From: Bartonella schoenbuchensis R1
GTDB taxonomy: Bacteria > Pseudomonadota > Alphaproteobacteria > Rhizobiales > Rhizobiaceae
Assembly: GCF_002022685.1 (NCBI RefSeq)
Contig: NZ_CP019789.1
Span: 372,001 to 436,000 of the forward strand
Direction of reading: 5' to 3'
Length of the DNA: 64,000 nucleotides
Part shown: positions 42,173 to 52,455 of the stretch, in pieces
Position numbering within the stretch: position 1 is the first letter of the stretch
How the letters are laid out: each line of letters opens with the position of its first letter
Made by a program: the position numbers and the translations under genes
Notes under the pieces: model-generated
The model's database searches: none
What the model saw: only the letters and a program-made list of their open reading frames with translations
Told to the model about the DNA's origin: nothing

Positions 42173-43864
42173 TTAATGAGATGCTTCATTTTTAACAGTA
42201 AGACTCATTTTATTAAGAACAGCTGATAAATTATTTTGCAAAGCGGCTTCAAGATCAGATGCTGTAAGCCCTTTATTATCTTTTGCTGCTATTTTTATTT
42301 TTAATGTTTGTGGATTTCTAGCAAAATTGCCGAGGGCTTTCGAAATATTTTCAGCTTCATCATGATTTTTTAATAATATTTTGGGGCTTTGGGTCACGAT
42401 TAAATAAAAATTATCATAAAGTTCTTGTTTGAGATCATGTTTATTATCGTTAAGACTTTGTGCAAGATAAGAAAAGATTTTATCAATAAGGCCAGCATCT
42501 GTATAACATATGTCAATTTCAGAGATGCCAAGATTTTGAGAAGCAGCAATCATTGCGTCCTTTTGACCAGAGAAGAATGTTTTATCAACATCAATAACTC
42601 TAGCTGAAATTTTTCCAGAGCCAATGTTTTGGACGTTGAAAGACATTGCATTAAGCGAAAGGATACGCTCTTTTTCATTGTAAGAGATATCAAGCTTTCC
42701 TGAAACATCAAGGTGCTCAAAGCCCGTATTTTTAAGAAAATCTAAGTCTTTTCTCTCCATTTTTTTAGGTAAGATTGAAAGGCCATTAAGAGAGAGCAAA
42801 AGATTTTCTGGTATGGCTTGTTGCCATTGGTCTGATTTTAATTGGAATGATTCAAGGTTTGTTTTTATCTGTGGTGTATCAATAATTACTTTATCAATTT
42901 TAGCATCAACTGAGGTAATAGCTGAGAGGCCATTTACGAGAATGGCATTTTGTGCTGTTTGATTATTTGTTTTTTTTGCGCTGAGGTAATCTTGAATAAG
43001 TTTTTTTAAAGGCTGATCGAGAGGTTGTATTTTTAAGCCAGATGTTTCAAATTTTCCAAAGGAGAAAGAAGTGTTTTTTTCTTCTCCTTCAAAAATATCA
43101 GCTACTACATTACCCAATGTGATAGGACCAATAACGGTTTTGCCTTGATTCTTGACGTTGTTTTTATCAGAAATGATAGAATAAACATAACCCACATCAA
43201 TATTATGGGCTTTTATTGGGTTACTTTTAACGATTAGATATATCTTTTTGGTACTATCTGCAGCTGTCTTTGCAAGACTTATATTGGTCGTTATATCTTT
43301 GATACCAACGAAATGAATACGACCATTTTGAAGATTAGAAAGCTGAAAATTCTTGATATTAATTCTTTCAGTTGGCTTATTCTCATCCTCTATGAAAAGT
43401 AATATATCTGGTGCATTAATTGATGAAATATCAATACGCATAAACGATTGCAAAAAGGAAGACGTGATCGTAGCATCTTTGTTTTTCAAGGATACATTAT
43501 TAATGGAGATTTTAGGAACTTGTAGACGAACATTCTTATATGTTAAGTCAATATCATAAAGTGTGAAAGCACCAGGAATGAATGCAATGGGGGGACGTCC
43601 TGAAATAGAACCAATTTTAAGTGATGTATCAGCTGGGGTTGGTAGAGTGACGTTAGTCAAATTTATTTTACCTAGAATACTGACTTCGGATGTTTCTGCA
43701 TTGATAGAACGACGGGCTATTTCTTTTTTTACAAAGCTATCAAGGTGGGGTTTTGCCATATAAAAACCACCAATAACTACTATTGTTAAAATAGCAACAA
43801 ATCCAATAATATACGTCAACCAATATTTTAGGTTATTGCGATACCAACTATTAAAATTGATCAT
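42173..43864 (-). CDS. membrane-anchored protein of unknown function, AsmA-like features
   Basis: I do not recognise this 563-aa protein. It has one N-terminal transmembrane helix (about residues 15-40, LTYIIGFVAILTIVVIGGFY) and a long non-cytoplasmic region of alternating short strands such as INLTNVTLPTPADTSLKIG and YDIDLTYKNVRLQVPKISI. That resembles the beta-rich repeats of AsmA-like envelope proteins, but this is an inference from pattern only. The start is ATG 43864 (MINFNSWYRN), preceded by GAAAGAAA; frame extends 30 codons further upstream without support. Monocistronic between nhaA and the SLC13 gene. Confidence 0.6.
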   Translation of the reverse strand: MINFNSWYRNNLKYWLTYIIGFVAILTIVVIGGFYMAKPHLDSFVKKEIARRSINAETSEVSILGKINLTNVTLPTPADTSLKIGSISGRPPIAFIPGAFTLYDIDLTYKNVRLQVPKISINNVSLKNKDATITSSFLQSFMRIDISSINAPDILLFIEDENKPTERINIKNFQLSNLQNGRIHFVGIKDITTNISLAKTAADSTKKIYLIVKSNPIKAHNIDVGYVYSIISDKNNVKNQGKTVIGPITLGNVVADIFEGEEKNTSFSFGKFETSGLKIQPLDQPLKKLIQDYLSAKKTNNQTAQNAILVNGLSAITSVDAKIDKVIIDTPQIKTNLESFQLKSDQWQQAIPENLLLSLNGLSILPKKMERKDLDFLKNTGFEHLDVSGKLDISYNEKERILSLNAMSFNVQNIGSGKISARVIDVDKTFFSGQKDAMIAASQNLGISEIDICYTDAGLIDKIFSYLAQSLNDNKHDLKQELYDNFYLIVTQSPKILLKNHDEAENISKALGNFARNPQTLKIKIAAKDNKGLTASDLEAALQNNLSAVLNKMSLTVKNEASH

Positions 43865-44221
43865 TATTTTTTCTTTCAGTTTTGTCACTATATGCTGAGA
43901 GTATAAATAAATTTCTTTAAACAACGATAAAAGCTCAGATATGATGTATATCAACTACATATCTGTCTATTTCCTTTGATGTAAGATCATCATAATTTTT
44001 TTTTCAACAAGCTTTTATCAACTGTCACCAGTTTTTTTCAATATTTTACATGAAACTATAATCATGAATAAGGAACTATGCACTAATTATGACCTTATTT
44101 ATCATGTTTAATCATTTTTAAGGAGTAATAATGTGTTGTTTTTTATGTCACTGACTAAAGGAACGATAAAAGGGAATATATGATGTTGGTGATTATAAGC
44201 TGACAGGGAGTCGTTAGTATT

Positions 44222-45994
44222 ATGACAGAAGATCAAATAATGGCTTTTTCTATTATTGGTCTCATGATGGCTGTTTTTATGTGGGGTCGGTTTCGTTATG
44301 ATATCGTTGCTGTTTGCACATTGTTGATTGCTTGCATTCTTGGTCTTGTTAATCCGAAGGAAGCATTTAGTGGTTTTAGTAATGATATTGTTATTATCGT
44401 AGGTAGTGCGTTTATCATCAGCACAGTTATGTCACGCTCTGGCATTGTGGAATATATTATTCAACGAATGTGGCCTGATGTAAAGTCAGTAAAACTTCAA
44501 TTAGCTTTTTTAGTTATTTCTGTGGTTCTTTTATCAATGTTTGTTAAAAACATTGGTGCTTTAGCTATTATGCTTCCGATTGCTTTCCAATTTGCTCGCC
44601 GTTCTCATGTTTCACCATCTGTGTTTTTGATGCCAATGGCATTTGGTTCTTTATTAGGTGGTCTCATGACACAGATAGGCACTTCTCCCAACATTGTTGT
44701 TTCAGCTATGCGAGAACGTTTAGAAGGAATCCCTTTCACTATGTTTGATTTTATACCGGTTGGTGCAACAATTGCTGCTGTTGGAGTTTTCTATTTAATA
44801 TTTTTTTCTTGGCGTTTACCTATCCGTGCGCATTCAAGCACATCATTTGATGATGCTGTTGATATTTGTAATTATGTTTCAGAAGTGCGTATTCCCGTTA
44901 ATTCTCCCATTGTAGGAAAAACTATTATTGATCTCATTAAACCATCAGGCGGTGAAGTTATGGTTATTCAGATCATTAGAAATGAAGTATCCATTTCACC
45001 ATTACCAGATTTTGTTTTTGCCAAAGATGATACTGTTCTGCTGGAAGGCTCACATACAGGGCTAGACACTGTGATTAATTCAGCTCGCTTAGAATTTGCT
45101 ACTGGTCGTACTCTTTCTGTAGGTGATAAAGGTAGCCAGCTTGATATTGTTGAGGCTGTTATTACAGATAATTCTCCTCTTATTGGTATCAGTGCTAAAA
45201 GACTTTCGTTGTTTGATCACTATGATGTAAATTTACTTGCTTTAAGTCGTCAATGTGAAAGGGTACGTGGTAGGCTTGGTGATGTTGTTTTCCGTCTCGG
45301 GGATGTTATTGTTTTGCAGGGACAGGATATGGTTATTCCGAGCTTGTTAAGAGAATTGAAATGTCTTCCTTTAGCAAAACGCAATATCATGTTCGGTAAT
45401 TTACGACATGGCCTTATGTCTTTAGCTATTTTGTTTGTAGCAATTATTACGACAGCTTTTCAAATTGTTCCGGTTGCATTTTCTTTTTTTTCTGCAGCTA
45501 TTGCGATGGTCGTTTTTCGGATTCTTCCAATGCGGGATTTGTACCATGCTTTAGATGGACAAATATTGGTGTTATTAGCAACTCTTATTCCAGTAAGTGA
45601 AATATTGGAAAAAACAGGGTGCACGGATTTGATTGGTGGTTGGCTTAGCCAAATGGCTGTATTTTTACCACCATCTGGTGCATTAGCACTTATCTTGATT
45701 ACAGCAATGCTGATAACACCATTTTTAAACAATGCAGCAACAGTGATGGTTATTGCACCAATTGCATCAAGTTTTGCTCATTCTCTTCATTATAAACCTG
45801 AGGCTTTTTTAATGGCTGTTGCGATAGGCGCTGGGTGTGATTTTCTTACACCTATTGGGCATCAATGTACTATGTTAGTAATGGGGCCTGGTGGTTATCG
45901 TTTTAGTGATTATGCACGTTTTGGTGCTCCGTTGGCAGTGTTGATAGCAATTGTTGCGGTTCCGATGTTAATGTGGGTTTGGCCATTACAATAG
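44222..45994 (+). CDS. SLC13/DASS family anion transporter with two RCK_C (TrkA-C) domains
   Basis: 590-aa inner membrane protein. Two hydrophobic halves (about residues 1-200 and 395-590) flank a soluble middle with two TrkA-C-type domains: VRIPVNSPIVGKTIIDL and VVFRLGDVIVLQGQ. The conserved SNT-like segments of the family are FGSLLGGLMTQIGTSPNIVV and TPFLNNAATVMVIAPIA. Such proteins take up sulfate, dicarboxylates or related anions; the substrate cannot be read here. Start ATG 44222 follows a weak AGGGAG. Confidence 0.82.
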   Translation: MTEDQIMAFSIIGLMMAVFMWGRFRYDIVAVCTLLIACILGLVNPKEAFSGFSNDIVIIVGSAFIISTVMSRSGIVEYIIQRMWPDVKSVKLQLAFLVISVVLLSMFVKNIGALAIMLPIAFQFARRSHVSPSVFLMPMAFGSLLGGLMTQIGTSPNIVVSAMRERLEGIPFTMFDFIPVGATIAAVGVFYLIFFSWRLPIRAHSSTSFDDAVDICNYVSEVRIPVNSPIVGKTIIDLIKPSGGEVMVIQIIRNEVSISPLPDFVFAKDDTVLLEGSHTGLDTVINSARLEFATGRTLSVGDKGSQLDIVEAVITDNSPLIGISAKRLSLFDHYDVNLLALSRQCERVRGRLGDVVFRLGDVIVLQGQDMVIPSLLRELKCLPLAKRNIMFGNLRHGLMSLAILFVAIITTAFQIVPVAFSFFSAAIAMVVFRILPMRDLYHALDGQILVLLATLIPVSEILEKTGCTDLIGGWLSQMAVFLPPSGALALILITAMLITPFLNNAATVMVIAPIASSFAHSLHYKPEAFLMAVAIGAGCDFLTPIGHQCTMLVMGPGGYRFSDYARFGAPLAVLIAIVAVPMLMWVWPLQ

Positions 45995-45997
45995 AAA

Positions 45998-46031
45998 CAG
46001 TAAAAAAACCTTTGAATAGATTTTTTTACTG
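45998..46031 (+). terminator. terminator hairpin after the SLC13 transporter gene
   Basis: CAGTAAAAAAA and TTTTTTTACTG form a perfect 11-bp stem around a 12-base loop, starting 4 bases after the stop codon. The T7 in the 3' arm makes a plausible intrinsic terminator, although the stem has little G-C. Confidence 0.5.
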
Positions 46032-46033
46032 AG

Positions 46034-46255
46034 ATGAAGATTAAGTGGAAAAGCTATGTTTTACGCAAAGATTTTAAGATGGGGGGCCTTATTATGATAA
46101 GGCGCAAGCGTTTCTTTGGTATTGTAGCAATGTTTGTCTATTTTTCTCCAGATATTCTCAGTTATGAAAAGCTGGGCATATATAAATTGATAAGGATTTT
46201 AATGAACGTTTTAATTGTAATATTGGCAGAGATGAGGATGATGTTTGTTGGTTGA
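46034..46255 (+). CDS. hypothetical 73-aa frame, probably not a gene
   Basis: An open frame directly after the terminator above. The product is basic and hydrophobic (RRKRFFGIVAMFVYF), has no recognised family and contains a perfect hairpin (46086-46103) inside it. Weak ribosome site. I list it only as a low-probability candidate. Confidence 0.15.
   Translation: MKIKWKSYVLRKDFKMGGLIMIRRKRFFGIVAMFVYFSPDILSYEKLGIYKLIRILMNVLIVILAEMRMMFVG
46086..46103 (+). terminator. small GC-containing hairpin downstream of the SLC13 gene
   Basis: GCCTTAT and ATAAGGC are perfect 7-bp arms around a TATG loop, followed by GCAAGCGTTTCTTT. It could be a second terminator for the transporter gene. Confidence 0.35.
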
Positions 46256-46872
46256 AAATTTAATGATTGGCATCACTCTATAGGGTTATTTTTCTGATTT
46301 TGAAGCCATTCTAATTGATATTTGATGCATGAAACTATTTTCATGAGTTAATTTTTAATAATAGTTTTCTAATAGAAGCTATGGAAAGATACCATACAAT
46401 AGTTGTTATTTTAAGGTTTTAGAAGTTGTAATGTGCACATAGAATGTTAATACAGCTAAACAATGCTACCCGAAATTGGCATATAATCTATGCGTGTTAG
46501 ATATTAAGGTGATTATATTCGGTTGTTATTAGTATGTTTGCAATTATCTAGTAGGTGATATAAAGCAGTATGGGCCAAATATTTCGCTTTTGTTTTAAAT
46601 TAGCAATATGGCGTTAATGTATAACAAGAGTTGAAGTGATCGAAAGTAACTTTACGCATTTCAATAGGAGTGAGATGCGTAAAATTCATGTCAATCAAAA
46701 GATAATCGCGAGAGATTTTAGTTCGGTATAGTTATAAAAACAGTTGATAAGAGTATATGTTAATTTTAAATCAATCAACTGACAAAATAAAGATTATTGG
46801 TGGATAGGGCTCTATCTTTGTTTATTTATACGTAATAGTGTAGGAATTAAAATTCTTTCCAGGGTAGGGTGC
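46256..46872. other. 617-base spacer upstream of the yfgM-like gene
   Basis: No confident gene. At 46651-46683 TTTACGCAT and ATGCGTAAA form a perfect 9-bp inverted repeat. The right arm is the start of an 18-codon frame (46675-46731, MRKIHVNQKIIARDFSSV) with AGGAG 4 bases before its ATG and inside the loop. Confidence 0.4.
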
Positions 46873-47544
46873 ATGTCATACGATAGTTTTATTCGTGAAG
46901 TTAATGAAGAGCTCCGTCAGGAAAAAGTCCGTGCTTTTTGGGGGCGTTATAGTTTCTTGATTATTGTTTCAGCTATTATTTTTGTACTAGCGATAGCTGT
47001 TTATCAAATTTATCATTATGGGCAAATGAATAAAGCCAGCAAGATTGGTGATACATTTATAACAAGTCTTAATTTGGCGGACTCACTTCAATTTGATGAG
47101 GCGATGAATCAATTAGAGAGTGTCAAAACATCTGATTTTGGAGGGTATCCTTTTCTTGCTCGTTTACGTGAAGCTTCTTTGCTGATGCAGCAAGGCAATG
47201 CTGTTAAGTCAGTAGAGGTTTTTGATGCGGTTGCGGCTGATAAGAATGCACCGCAGATATTACAGAGAGTTGCAAAAATTCGAGCGTCTTATATTTTAGT
47301 TGATATAGGCACATTTGATGATGTAAAAAAACGTGTCAACGATATGGCAAATGATATCGACCCTATGCGCATGTCTGCAAGAGAAGTTTTAGGTTTAGCT
47401 GCTTATAAAGCTAACAAGATAGATGATGCGATTTATTATTTTCAAAAAATTTCTGAAGAAAATGTTTTAGGACTAAAAATAATTGATCGAGCAAAAATTA
47501 TGCTTGAGCTTATTCAGTCTGAAAGAAAGGTGAATAAGGGGTAA
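46873..47544 (+). CDS. YfgM-like tetratricopeptide membrane protein
   Basis: 223-aa protein with a cytoplasmic N-terminus ([21 protein letters not shown]), one membrane helix (about residues 29-48) and a TPR-like domain in the periplasm. This matches the YfgM family, which in E. coli associates with the SecYEG translocon and periplasmic chaperones. The gene is 4 bases upstream of der, the same neighbourhood as yfgM-bamB-der in enterics, without bamB between. Confidence 0.8.
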   Translation: MSYDSFIREVNEELRQEKVRAFWGRYSFLIIVSAIIFVLAIAVYQIYHYGQMNKASKIGDTFITSLNLADSLQFDEAMNQLESVKTSDFGGYPFLARLREASLLMQQGNAVKSVEVFDAVAADKNAPQILQRVAKIRASYILVDIGTFDDVKKRVNDMANDIDPMRMSAREVLGLAAYKANKIDDAIYYFQKISEENVLGLKIIDRAKIMLELIQSERKVNKG

Positions 47545-47548
47545 ATTA

Positions 47549-48958
47549 ATGAGCCTCACCATTGCTATAGTTGGCCGGCCCAATGTTGGGAAATCAACAT
47601 TATTTAATCGTTTGGTTGGGCAAAAATTGGCTTTGGTTGATAATAAGCCAGGTGTAACACGTGATCGGCGTGTCCATGAGGCAAGGCTTCAAGATTTACG
47701 TTTTAATGTAATTGATACAGCTGGTTTAGAAGATGCAAGTGATCAAACACTTGAAGGTCGTATGTTTTTTCAGACAAAGGCTGCTATTAAAGAAGCGGAT
47801 CTTATCCTATTTGTACTTGATGCAAAGAGCGGGGTAACACCAAGTGATTGCAGTTTTGCTTCATTGGTTCGCAAGTCGGGAAAACCGATTGTGCTTATTG
47901 TCAATAAATCTGAGTCAAAAATGGCAATAGAAGGAGGATATGAGGCATGGTCTTTAGGTTTAGGTGAGCCTTGCGCAATATCTGCTGAACATGGTCTGGG
48001 CTTTTCGGATCTTCGTGATGCAATTGTAAATGCTGTTGGTAAAGATAAAGCTTTTGAGCAAGTAAAAGAAGAAGAATGTGCTCTTACGCGGTGTGTGTCT
48101 TTGGATAATGATTTTGACGATTTGGAAGAAAGAGGTTTTGTTTACGATGAAAGCAAACCTATTCGGATAGCAATTGCTGGTCGCCCCAATACTGGAAAAT
48201 CAACACTGATCAATAGTATGTTGGGGCAGGATCGTTTACTGACAGGGCCTGAAGCTGGTATTACGCGTGATTCTATTTCTGTAGATTGGGAATGGCGTGG
48301 TCGTTGTTTTAAACTCTTTGATACTGCGGGGTTGCGTCGAAAATTAAAAGTTCAAGAAAAGTTAGAAAAACTTTCTGTTGCAGACACTTTACGCGCAATC
48401 CGTTTCTCGGAAGTAGTGGTGATTGTTTTTGATGCAACCATGCCTTTTGAAAAGCAAGATTTACAAATTGCTGATCTTGTGATTCGTGAGGGGCGAGTTC
48501 CAATTATAGCTTTCAATAAGTGGGATCTTATTGAAAATTGCCAAGAAGTATTGGCTGATTTACATGAAAAATGTGCTCGTCTTCTTCCTCAGGTTCGTGG
48601 TTTGAGAGCTGTCCCTTTATCAGGCCAGTATGGTAAAGGAATTGATAAACTTATGGAAAATATCATGATGATTCATCGTGTGTGGAATCGTCGTATTCCT
48701 ACAGGGAAACTTAATCGCTGGCTTGAAACTATAGTTGCACACCATCCACCACCGGCGGTTTCTGGGCGTCGACTTAAGATTAAGTATATAACACAAATTA
48801 AAACACGTCCTCCGGGGTTTATGATTTCTTGTTCACGGTCAGATGCAATGCCTCAATCATATTTGCGTTATCTGTCTAATGGGTTGCGTGATACATTTGA
48901 TATGCCAGGGGTGCCCATCCGTTTATTACTGCGAACATCTGATAATCCTTTTGCATGA
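47549..48958 (+). CDS. der: ribosome-associated GTPase Der
   Basis: 469-aa tandem GTPase for 50S subunit assembly. G1 motifs [12 protein letters not shown] (about residue 8) and [12 protein letters not shown] (about residue 210); DTAGLEDA and [10 protein letters not shown] as G3; NKSE and NKWD as G4; a C-terminal KH-like domain after residue 380 ending in [13 protein letters not shown]. All intact and of normal length. Confidence 0.95.
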   Translation: MSLTIAIVGRPNVGKSTLFNRLVGQKLALVDNKPGVTRDRRVHEARLQDLRFNVIDTAGLEDASDQTLEGRMFFQTKAAIKEADLILFVLDAKSGVTPSDCSFASLVRKSGKPIVLIVNKSESKMAIEGGYEAWSLGLGEPCAISAEHGLGFSDLRDAIVNAVGKDKAFEQVKEEECALTRCVSLDNDFDDLEERGFVYDESKPIRIAIAGRPNTGKSTLINSMLGQDRLLTGPEAGITRDSISVDWEWRGRCFKLFDTAGLRRKLKVQEKLEKLSVADTLRAIRFSEVVVIVFDATMPFEKQDLQIADLVIREGRVPIIAFNKWDLIENCQEVLADLHEKCARLLPQVRGLRAVPLSGQYGKGIDKLMENIMMIHRVWNRRIPTGKLNRWLETIVAHHPPPAVSGRRLKIKYITQIKTRPPGFMISCSRSDAMPQSYLRYLSNGLRDTFDMPGVPIRLLLRTSDNPFA

Positions 48959-49407
48959 TGGAAAAAAGTAACAATTTCCTTCATGTTCTGAGTCATTTTT
49001 AGACTTTTTAAAGGTTTAAATGGACATTTAATAACTCGCTTTTAAAGAGGCTTTGCTTTGATTTGTTAAGTTTTTGAAACAAAAATGGATGTGTAAAATA
49101 AACAAACAATAATATAACTTTTTAAAGTGAGGGCAGAAATGCAATTTATTGGTTCTATAAGATAGCTACCTTATTGTTTGATAGTTAAAGTTGATAAAAT
49201 TGGTATGCCTATTATAGAGTGCGTAGTGTTAATCAGGAGTTGAGTCATATTATTATATTTTTCGATGATAAATCATTATTGTTTTATTTATTGATAAAAA
49301 TCCTTGTGATAGACGCTTTTGGGTAGCTTGACGAATGAATTTAGTAACAATATGTTGCAGGAAGCTTTAGATGTATTTTGATTTTGCTTTTGATTAAGGA
49401 GCCAATT
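48959..49407. other. 449-base spacer upstream of the atp operon
   Basis: AT-rich, no frame that looks coding. It should hold the promoter of atpI-B-E-F'-F; I could not identify an element with confidence. Confidence 0.4.
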
Positions 49408-49830
49408 ATGGCAAAGGGCGATAAACCCGTTGTGCCACAAAAGGAGGCTGAAGAGAAAAAGCAAAGAGATTCTTTTCATTTAGAGGATTTAGAATGGCGT
49501 AGTCAAAATTTGGGATTGGCTTTAATGCGTAAGAAAGCATTAAAGAAACAGGATCTTAAAAATGAGAACAGAGAGTCACAAAACAAGGTAGGGCATGCTG
49601 TTAAGTTGTCGAGTGAGTTTCTGGCAAGTGTTATTGTAGGTATTGTTTTAGGGTTGGGATTTGATAAGCTAACAGGTTTGTTGCCATGGGGATTGATATT
49701 TTTTCTTTTTCTTGGGTTTACTTCTGGTATAGTAAATATTCTTCGGTCTTTAGGGCACATTGCTCCTAGTCAATTAGGAAAAAATAGCGTATCGCATCAG
49801 AATAAAAGGGTCGATAAATTTAATAAATGA
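49408..49830 (+). CDS. atpI: ATP synthase protein I
   Basis: 140-aa accessory membrane protein that helps assemble the c-ring. A charged N-terminal half is followed by two membrane helices ([18 protein letters not shown] and [19 protein letters not shown]), the usual AtpI layout. ATG 49408 has AAGGAG upstream; a frame extension to 49378 lacks support. It leads the F0 operon, 7 bases before atpB. Confidence 0.85.
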   Translation: MAKGDKPVVPQKEAEEKKQRDSFHLEDLEWRSQNLGLALMRKKALKKQDLKNENRESQNKVGHAVKLSSEFLASVIVGIVLGLGFDKLTGLLPWGLIFFLFLGFTSGIVNILRSLGHIAPSQLGKNSVSHQNKRVDKFNK

Positions 49831-49837
49831 GGTTAAA

Positions 49838-50596
49838 GTGACAGCGCACGCTCCAGATCCTATTCATCAGTTTGAGGTTTCACGGCTGATTAATATTTCT
49901 ATAGGAAATATGGATTTATCGTTTACGAATGTATCATTTTTTATAGTCGTTACGGTTGTTTTATCTTCAGTATTTCTTTTTCTCTCATCATCAAGTCGTA
50001 GATTGGTTCCAACGCGTATGCAGTCTATTTCTGAAATGGCGTATGAATTTGTAGCGTCGACTTTGCGTGAATCAGCTGGCGTACAGGGAATGCGTTTTTT
50101 TCCTTTAGTATTTTCATTATTTATTTTTATTTTGGTGGCTAATTTTATTGGTCTTTTTCCTTATTTTTATACTATTACCTCTCAAATTATGATCACTTTT
50201 TCATTGGCGATGTTAGTTATTTTGACGGTGATTGGTTATGGTTTTTATAAACATGGGGTTTGTTTTTTAAAACTTTTTGTGCCTAGTGGTGTGCCTGTTA
50301 TGATTTTACCTTTAGTCACAATGATTGAGCTTATTTCTTTTTTGTCTCGCCCTATTAGTCTTTCACTTCGTCTTTTTGCTAATATGCTTGCTGGTCACAT
50401 CACGCTTAAAGTGTTTTCTGGTTTTATTGTTTCAATGGTTGGGGTAGGGGTTATAGGTATTGGTGGTTCTATTTTACCTCTCATTATGACTGTGGCAATT
50501 ACTGCTCTTGAATTTTTGGTAGCATTTCTACAAGCTTATGTCTTTACGGTTTTAACTTGTATGTATCTTAGTGATGCTGTTCACCCGGGGCACTAG
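49838..50596 (+). CDS. atpB: ATP synthase subunit a
   Basis: 252-aa membrane subunit forming the proton half-channels. The essential arginine is in [19 protein letters not shown], and [17 protein letters not shown] is the last conserved helix. The N-terminus [12 protein letters not shown] is typical of Rhizobiales AtpB. GTG start at 49838 after a GAGG. Confidence 0.94.
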   Translation: MTAHAPDPIHQFEVSRLINISIGNMDLSFTNVSFFIVVTVVLSSVFLFLSSSSRRLVPTRMQSISEMAYEFVASTLRESAGVQGMRFFPLVFSLFIFILVANFIGLFPYFYTITSQIMITFSLAMLVILTVIGYGFYKHGVCFLKLFVPSGVPVMILPLVTMIELISFLSRPISLSLRLFANMLAGHITLKVFSGFIVSMVGVGVIGIGGSILPLIMTVAITALEFLVAFLQAYVFTVLTCMYLSDAVHPGH

Positions 50597-50648
50597 TAAA
50601 TAATGAATTTTAGTCAAACAATGCAATTTCACTTCAAAGGAGAATAAC

Positions 50649-50879
50649 ATGGAATTAGCACTTGCAGCAAAATATATTGGCGCTGGTCTTGCCTGTTTTG
50701 GTATGGCTGGGACAGCATTGGGGCTGGGAAATATTTTTGGTAGCTATCTTTCTGGTGCCTTACGTAATCCATCAGCAGCAGATAGTCAGTTTGGTCGTTT
50801 AGTTTTTGGTTTTGCTGTGACGGAAGCTTTGGGTATTTTTTCGTTGCTTATTGCTCTTTTGCTTCTTTTTGCAGTTTAA
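50649..50879 (+). CDS. atpE: ATP synthase subunit c
   Basis: 76-aa hairpin proteolipid. First helix glycine-rich (GAGLACFGMAGTALGLGNIF), polar loop ALRNPSA, second helix with the proton-carrying glutamate in FGFAVTEALGIFSLLIALL. AAAGGAG before the ATG, probably a strong site as expected for the multi-copy subunit. Confidence 0.95.
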   Translation: MELALAAKYIGAGLACFGMAGTALGLGNIFGSYLSGALRNPSAADSQFGRLVFGFAVTEALGIFSLLIALLLLFAV

Positions 50880-51013
50880 CCAATTTAAAAAGGTATGTCT
50901 GTTTTTGTGCAAAGAGCAGACATAGTCTTGCGTTTTTTAATACAAGGGAAATGACTCAGTTATCATAGGTTCTAAATAAAGGGCCTGAGGTAGTTGTTTG
51001 AAGGATAAATAGG

Positions 51014-51595
51014 ATGTTTATTTCCAGTGCTTATGCACAAGCTGCTGAAACGCCCATGGAACATATTGAAAATGCGGTAGAGCACGCAAACCGCGTGTTT
51101 CCGCCTTTTGATTTTGTGCATTTTAGTTCTCACCTTTTTTGGTTGGCAATTTCTTTTGGTTTTTTTTATCTCTTCATTGCTCGGGTGATTGTACCCCGTA
51201 TTGGAAATGTTATTGAAACGCGTCGTGATCGAATTGCATCTGATTTAGATCAGGCTATGCGCATGAAGCAAGAAGCAGATACTGTGATTGAAGTTTATGA
51301 GAAAAAACTAGCAGAAGCTCGTTTACAGGCGCGTATTGTAGTGCAAGAGGCAAGAGATAAAATTAAAGAAAAGGCTGATCTTGAACGAAAAGAAGTTGAA
51401 AAAAAATTAGAGAAAAAGCTAGCAACTGCTGGAGATCAAATAGCAGAAATTCGAGATAAAGCTATGCAAAATGTTGGTTTAATTGCAGAGGAAGTAACTC
51501 GTGAAATTGTTAAGAAATTGCTTGATATTGATGTGAGTGAAGAAGTTGTCAATTTAACTGTTAAAGCTACGAGCTGTAAGGAATCACAAGGATGA
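51014..51595 (+). CDS. atpG: ATP synthase subunit b'
   Basis: 193-aa peripheral stalk subunit. The start is alanine-rich ([18 protein letters not shown]), followed by one membrane helix (about residues 38-62) and a long coiled coil. Two different b-type subunits in tandem are the rule in Alphaproteobacteria. Its stop overlaps the atpF start (ATGA). Confidence 0.9.
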   Translation: MFISSAYAQAAETPMEHIENAVEHANRVFPPFDFVHFSSHLFWLAISFGFFYLFIARVIVPRIGNVIETRRDRIASDLDQAMRMKQEADTVIEVYEKKLAEARLQARIVVQEARDKIKEKADLERKEVEKKLEKKLATAGDQIAEIRDKAMQNVGLIAEEVTREIVKKLLDIDVSEEVVNLTVKATSCKESQG

Positions 51596-52086
51596 CTGAT
51601 ACATTTTGGGCTTTTATTGGATTAGTTCTTTTCTTAGCTCTTTTGGTTTATTTTAAAGTTCCAACTATGGTAGCGCGTAGTCTTGATATGCGAACAAAGC
51701 GTATCACGGATGAACTTGATGAAGCTCTTCGTCTTCGTGAAGAAGCGCAGGAGATATTGGCTGAATGTCAGCGCAAATGTGTAGAAGCAGAAAAAAATGC
51801 TCAAGAAATTATTGCTTCTGCTAAGAATGAAGTTTCAGTTATTGTTGCTGAAGCTCGCACAAAAACAGAAGAATATGTTAAAAATCGCAAAAAAATGGTA
51901 GAACAAAAAATTGCTCAAGCAGAAGCAGATGCAATTCGAGTTGTTTCTCTTTCTGCTATTGATTTAGCAATTTCTTCCTCACGTACGCTTATTAATAAGG
52001 AATTAGATTTCAAGGAATCTAAAGACCTTATTGAAAAATCTCTCACTAAAGAATCTCTTTCTAAAATGAAAGAGTACCTTAATTAA
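51592..52086 (+). CDS. atpF: ATP synthase subunit b
   Basis: 164-aa peripheral stalk subunit with one N-terminal helix ([19 protein letters not shown]) and a charged coiled coil rich in Glu, Lys and Ala. It shares four bases with atpF' and ends the operon; the F1 genes are not in this window, the usual split in this order. Confidence 0.92.
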   Translation: MTDTFWAFIGLVLFLALLVYFKVPTMVARSLDMRTKRITDELDEALRLREEAQEILAECQRKCVEAEKNAQEIIASAKNEVSVIVAEARTKTEEYVKNRKKMVEQKIAQAEADAIRVVSLSAIDLAISSSRTLINKELDFKESKDLIEKSLTKESLSKMKEYLN

Positions 52087-52106
52087 TATTGTTTGAAGAG
52101 TTTAAA

Positions 52107-52176
52107 GCGCTAGTTTTTTAGGAGCAAAGATTTTGGGGAAGTAGATTTGCGTAAACTTCCAAGAACTAGTGCTTTT
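52107..52176 (+). terminator. nested-stem terminator of the atp F0 operon
   Basis: An outer 9-bp stem (GCGCTAGTT with AACTAGTGC, one G-U pair) encloses an inner stem (GGAAGT with ACTTCC) and is followed directly by TTTT. It starts 21 bases after the atpF stop. Confidence 0.6.
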
Positions 52177-52455
52177 ATCAAACAGAAAATTATCTAAATC
52201 ATCTATTGAGTATGATTTTATTTTTCGAGGTTGATCAAGAATTTCTGACTTTTACTTATCTCGATTTATGTTTTCTAAACTTTTTTACCAATTTATTAGA
52301 AAGTGTAATTTCTATTTGATTTTTACTGTTTTGAAATTATTTAAAGCACTATTAACAAGTAGTTTATTATTTTTTTGAGCTATTTTCGGTATAAAAAGCA
52401 TTTCAAAAATAACAAAAATATTTTTATCATTTTAAAATTGAAAGAACGTTAGGTT
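52177..52455. other. remaining spacer between atpF and glyS
   Basis: AT-rich, convergent gene ends. No frame or strong hairpin seen beyond the terminator above. Confidence 0.35.

Noticed and set aside
43995..44004. T9 run upstream of the membrane-anchored protein gene as another frame break
   Set aside because: It lies between genes, so run length has no effect on any reading frame.
44066..44200. GGAAC sequences upstream of the SLC13 gene as further EcfG promoters
   Set aside because: No CGTT at 16 or 17 bases downstream of either GGAAC.
49408..52086. ATP synthase operon without F1 genes as a deletion
   Set aside because: Separate F0 and F1 operons and two b-type subunits are normal in Alphaproteobacteria.
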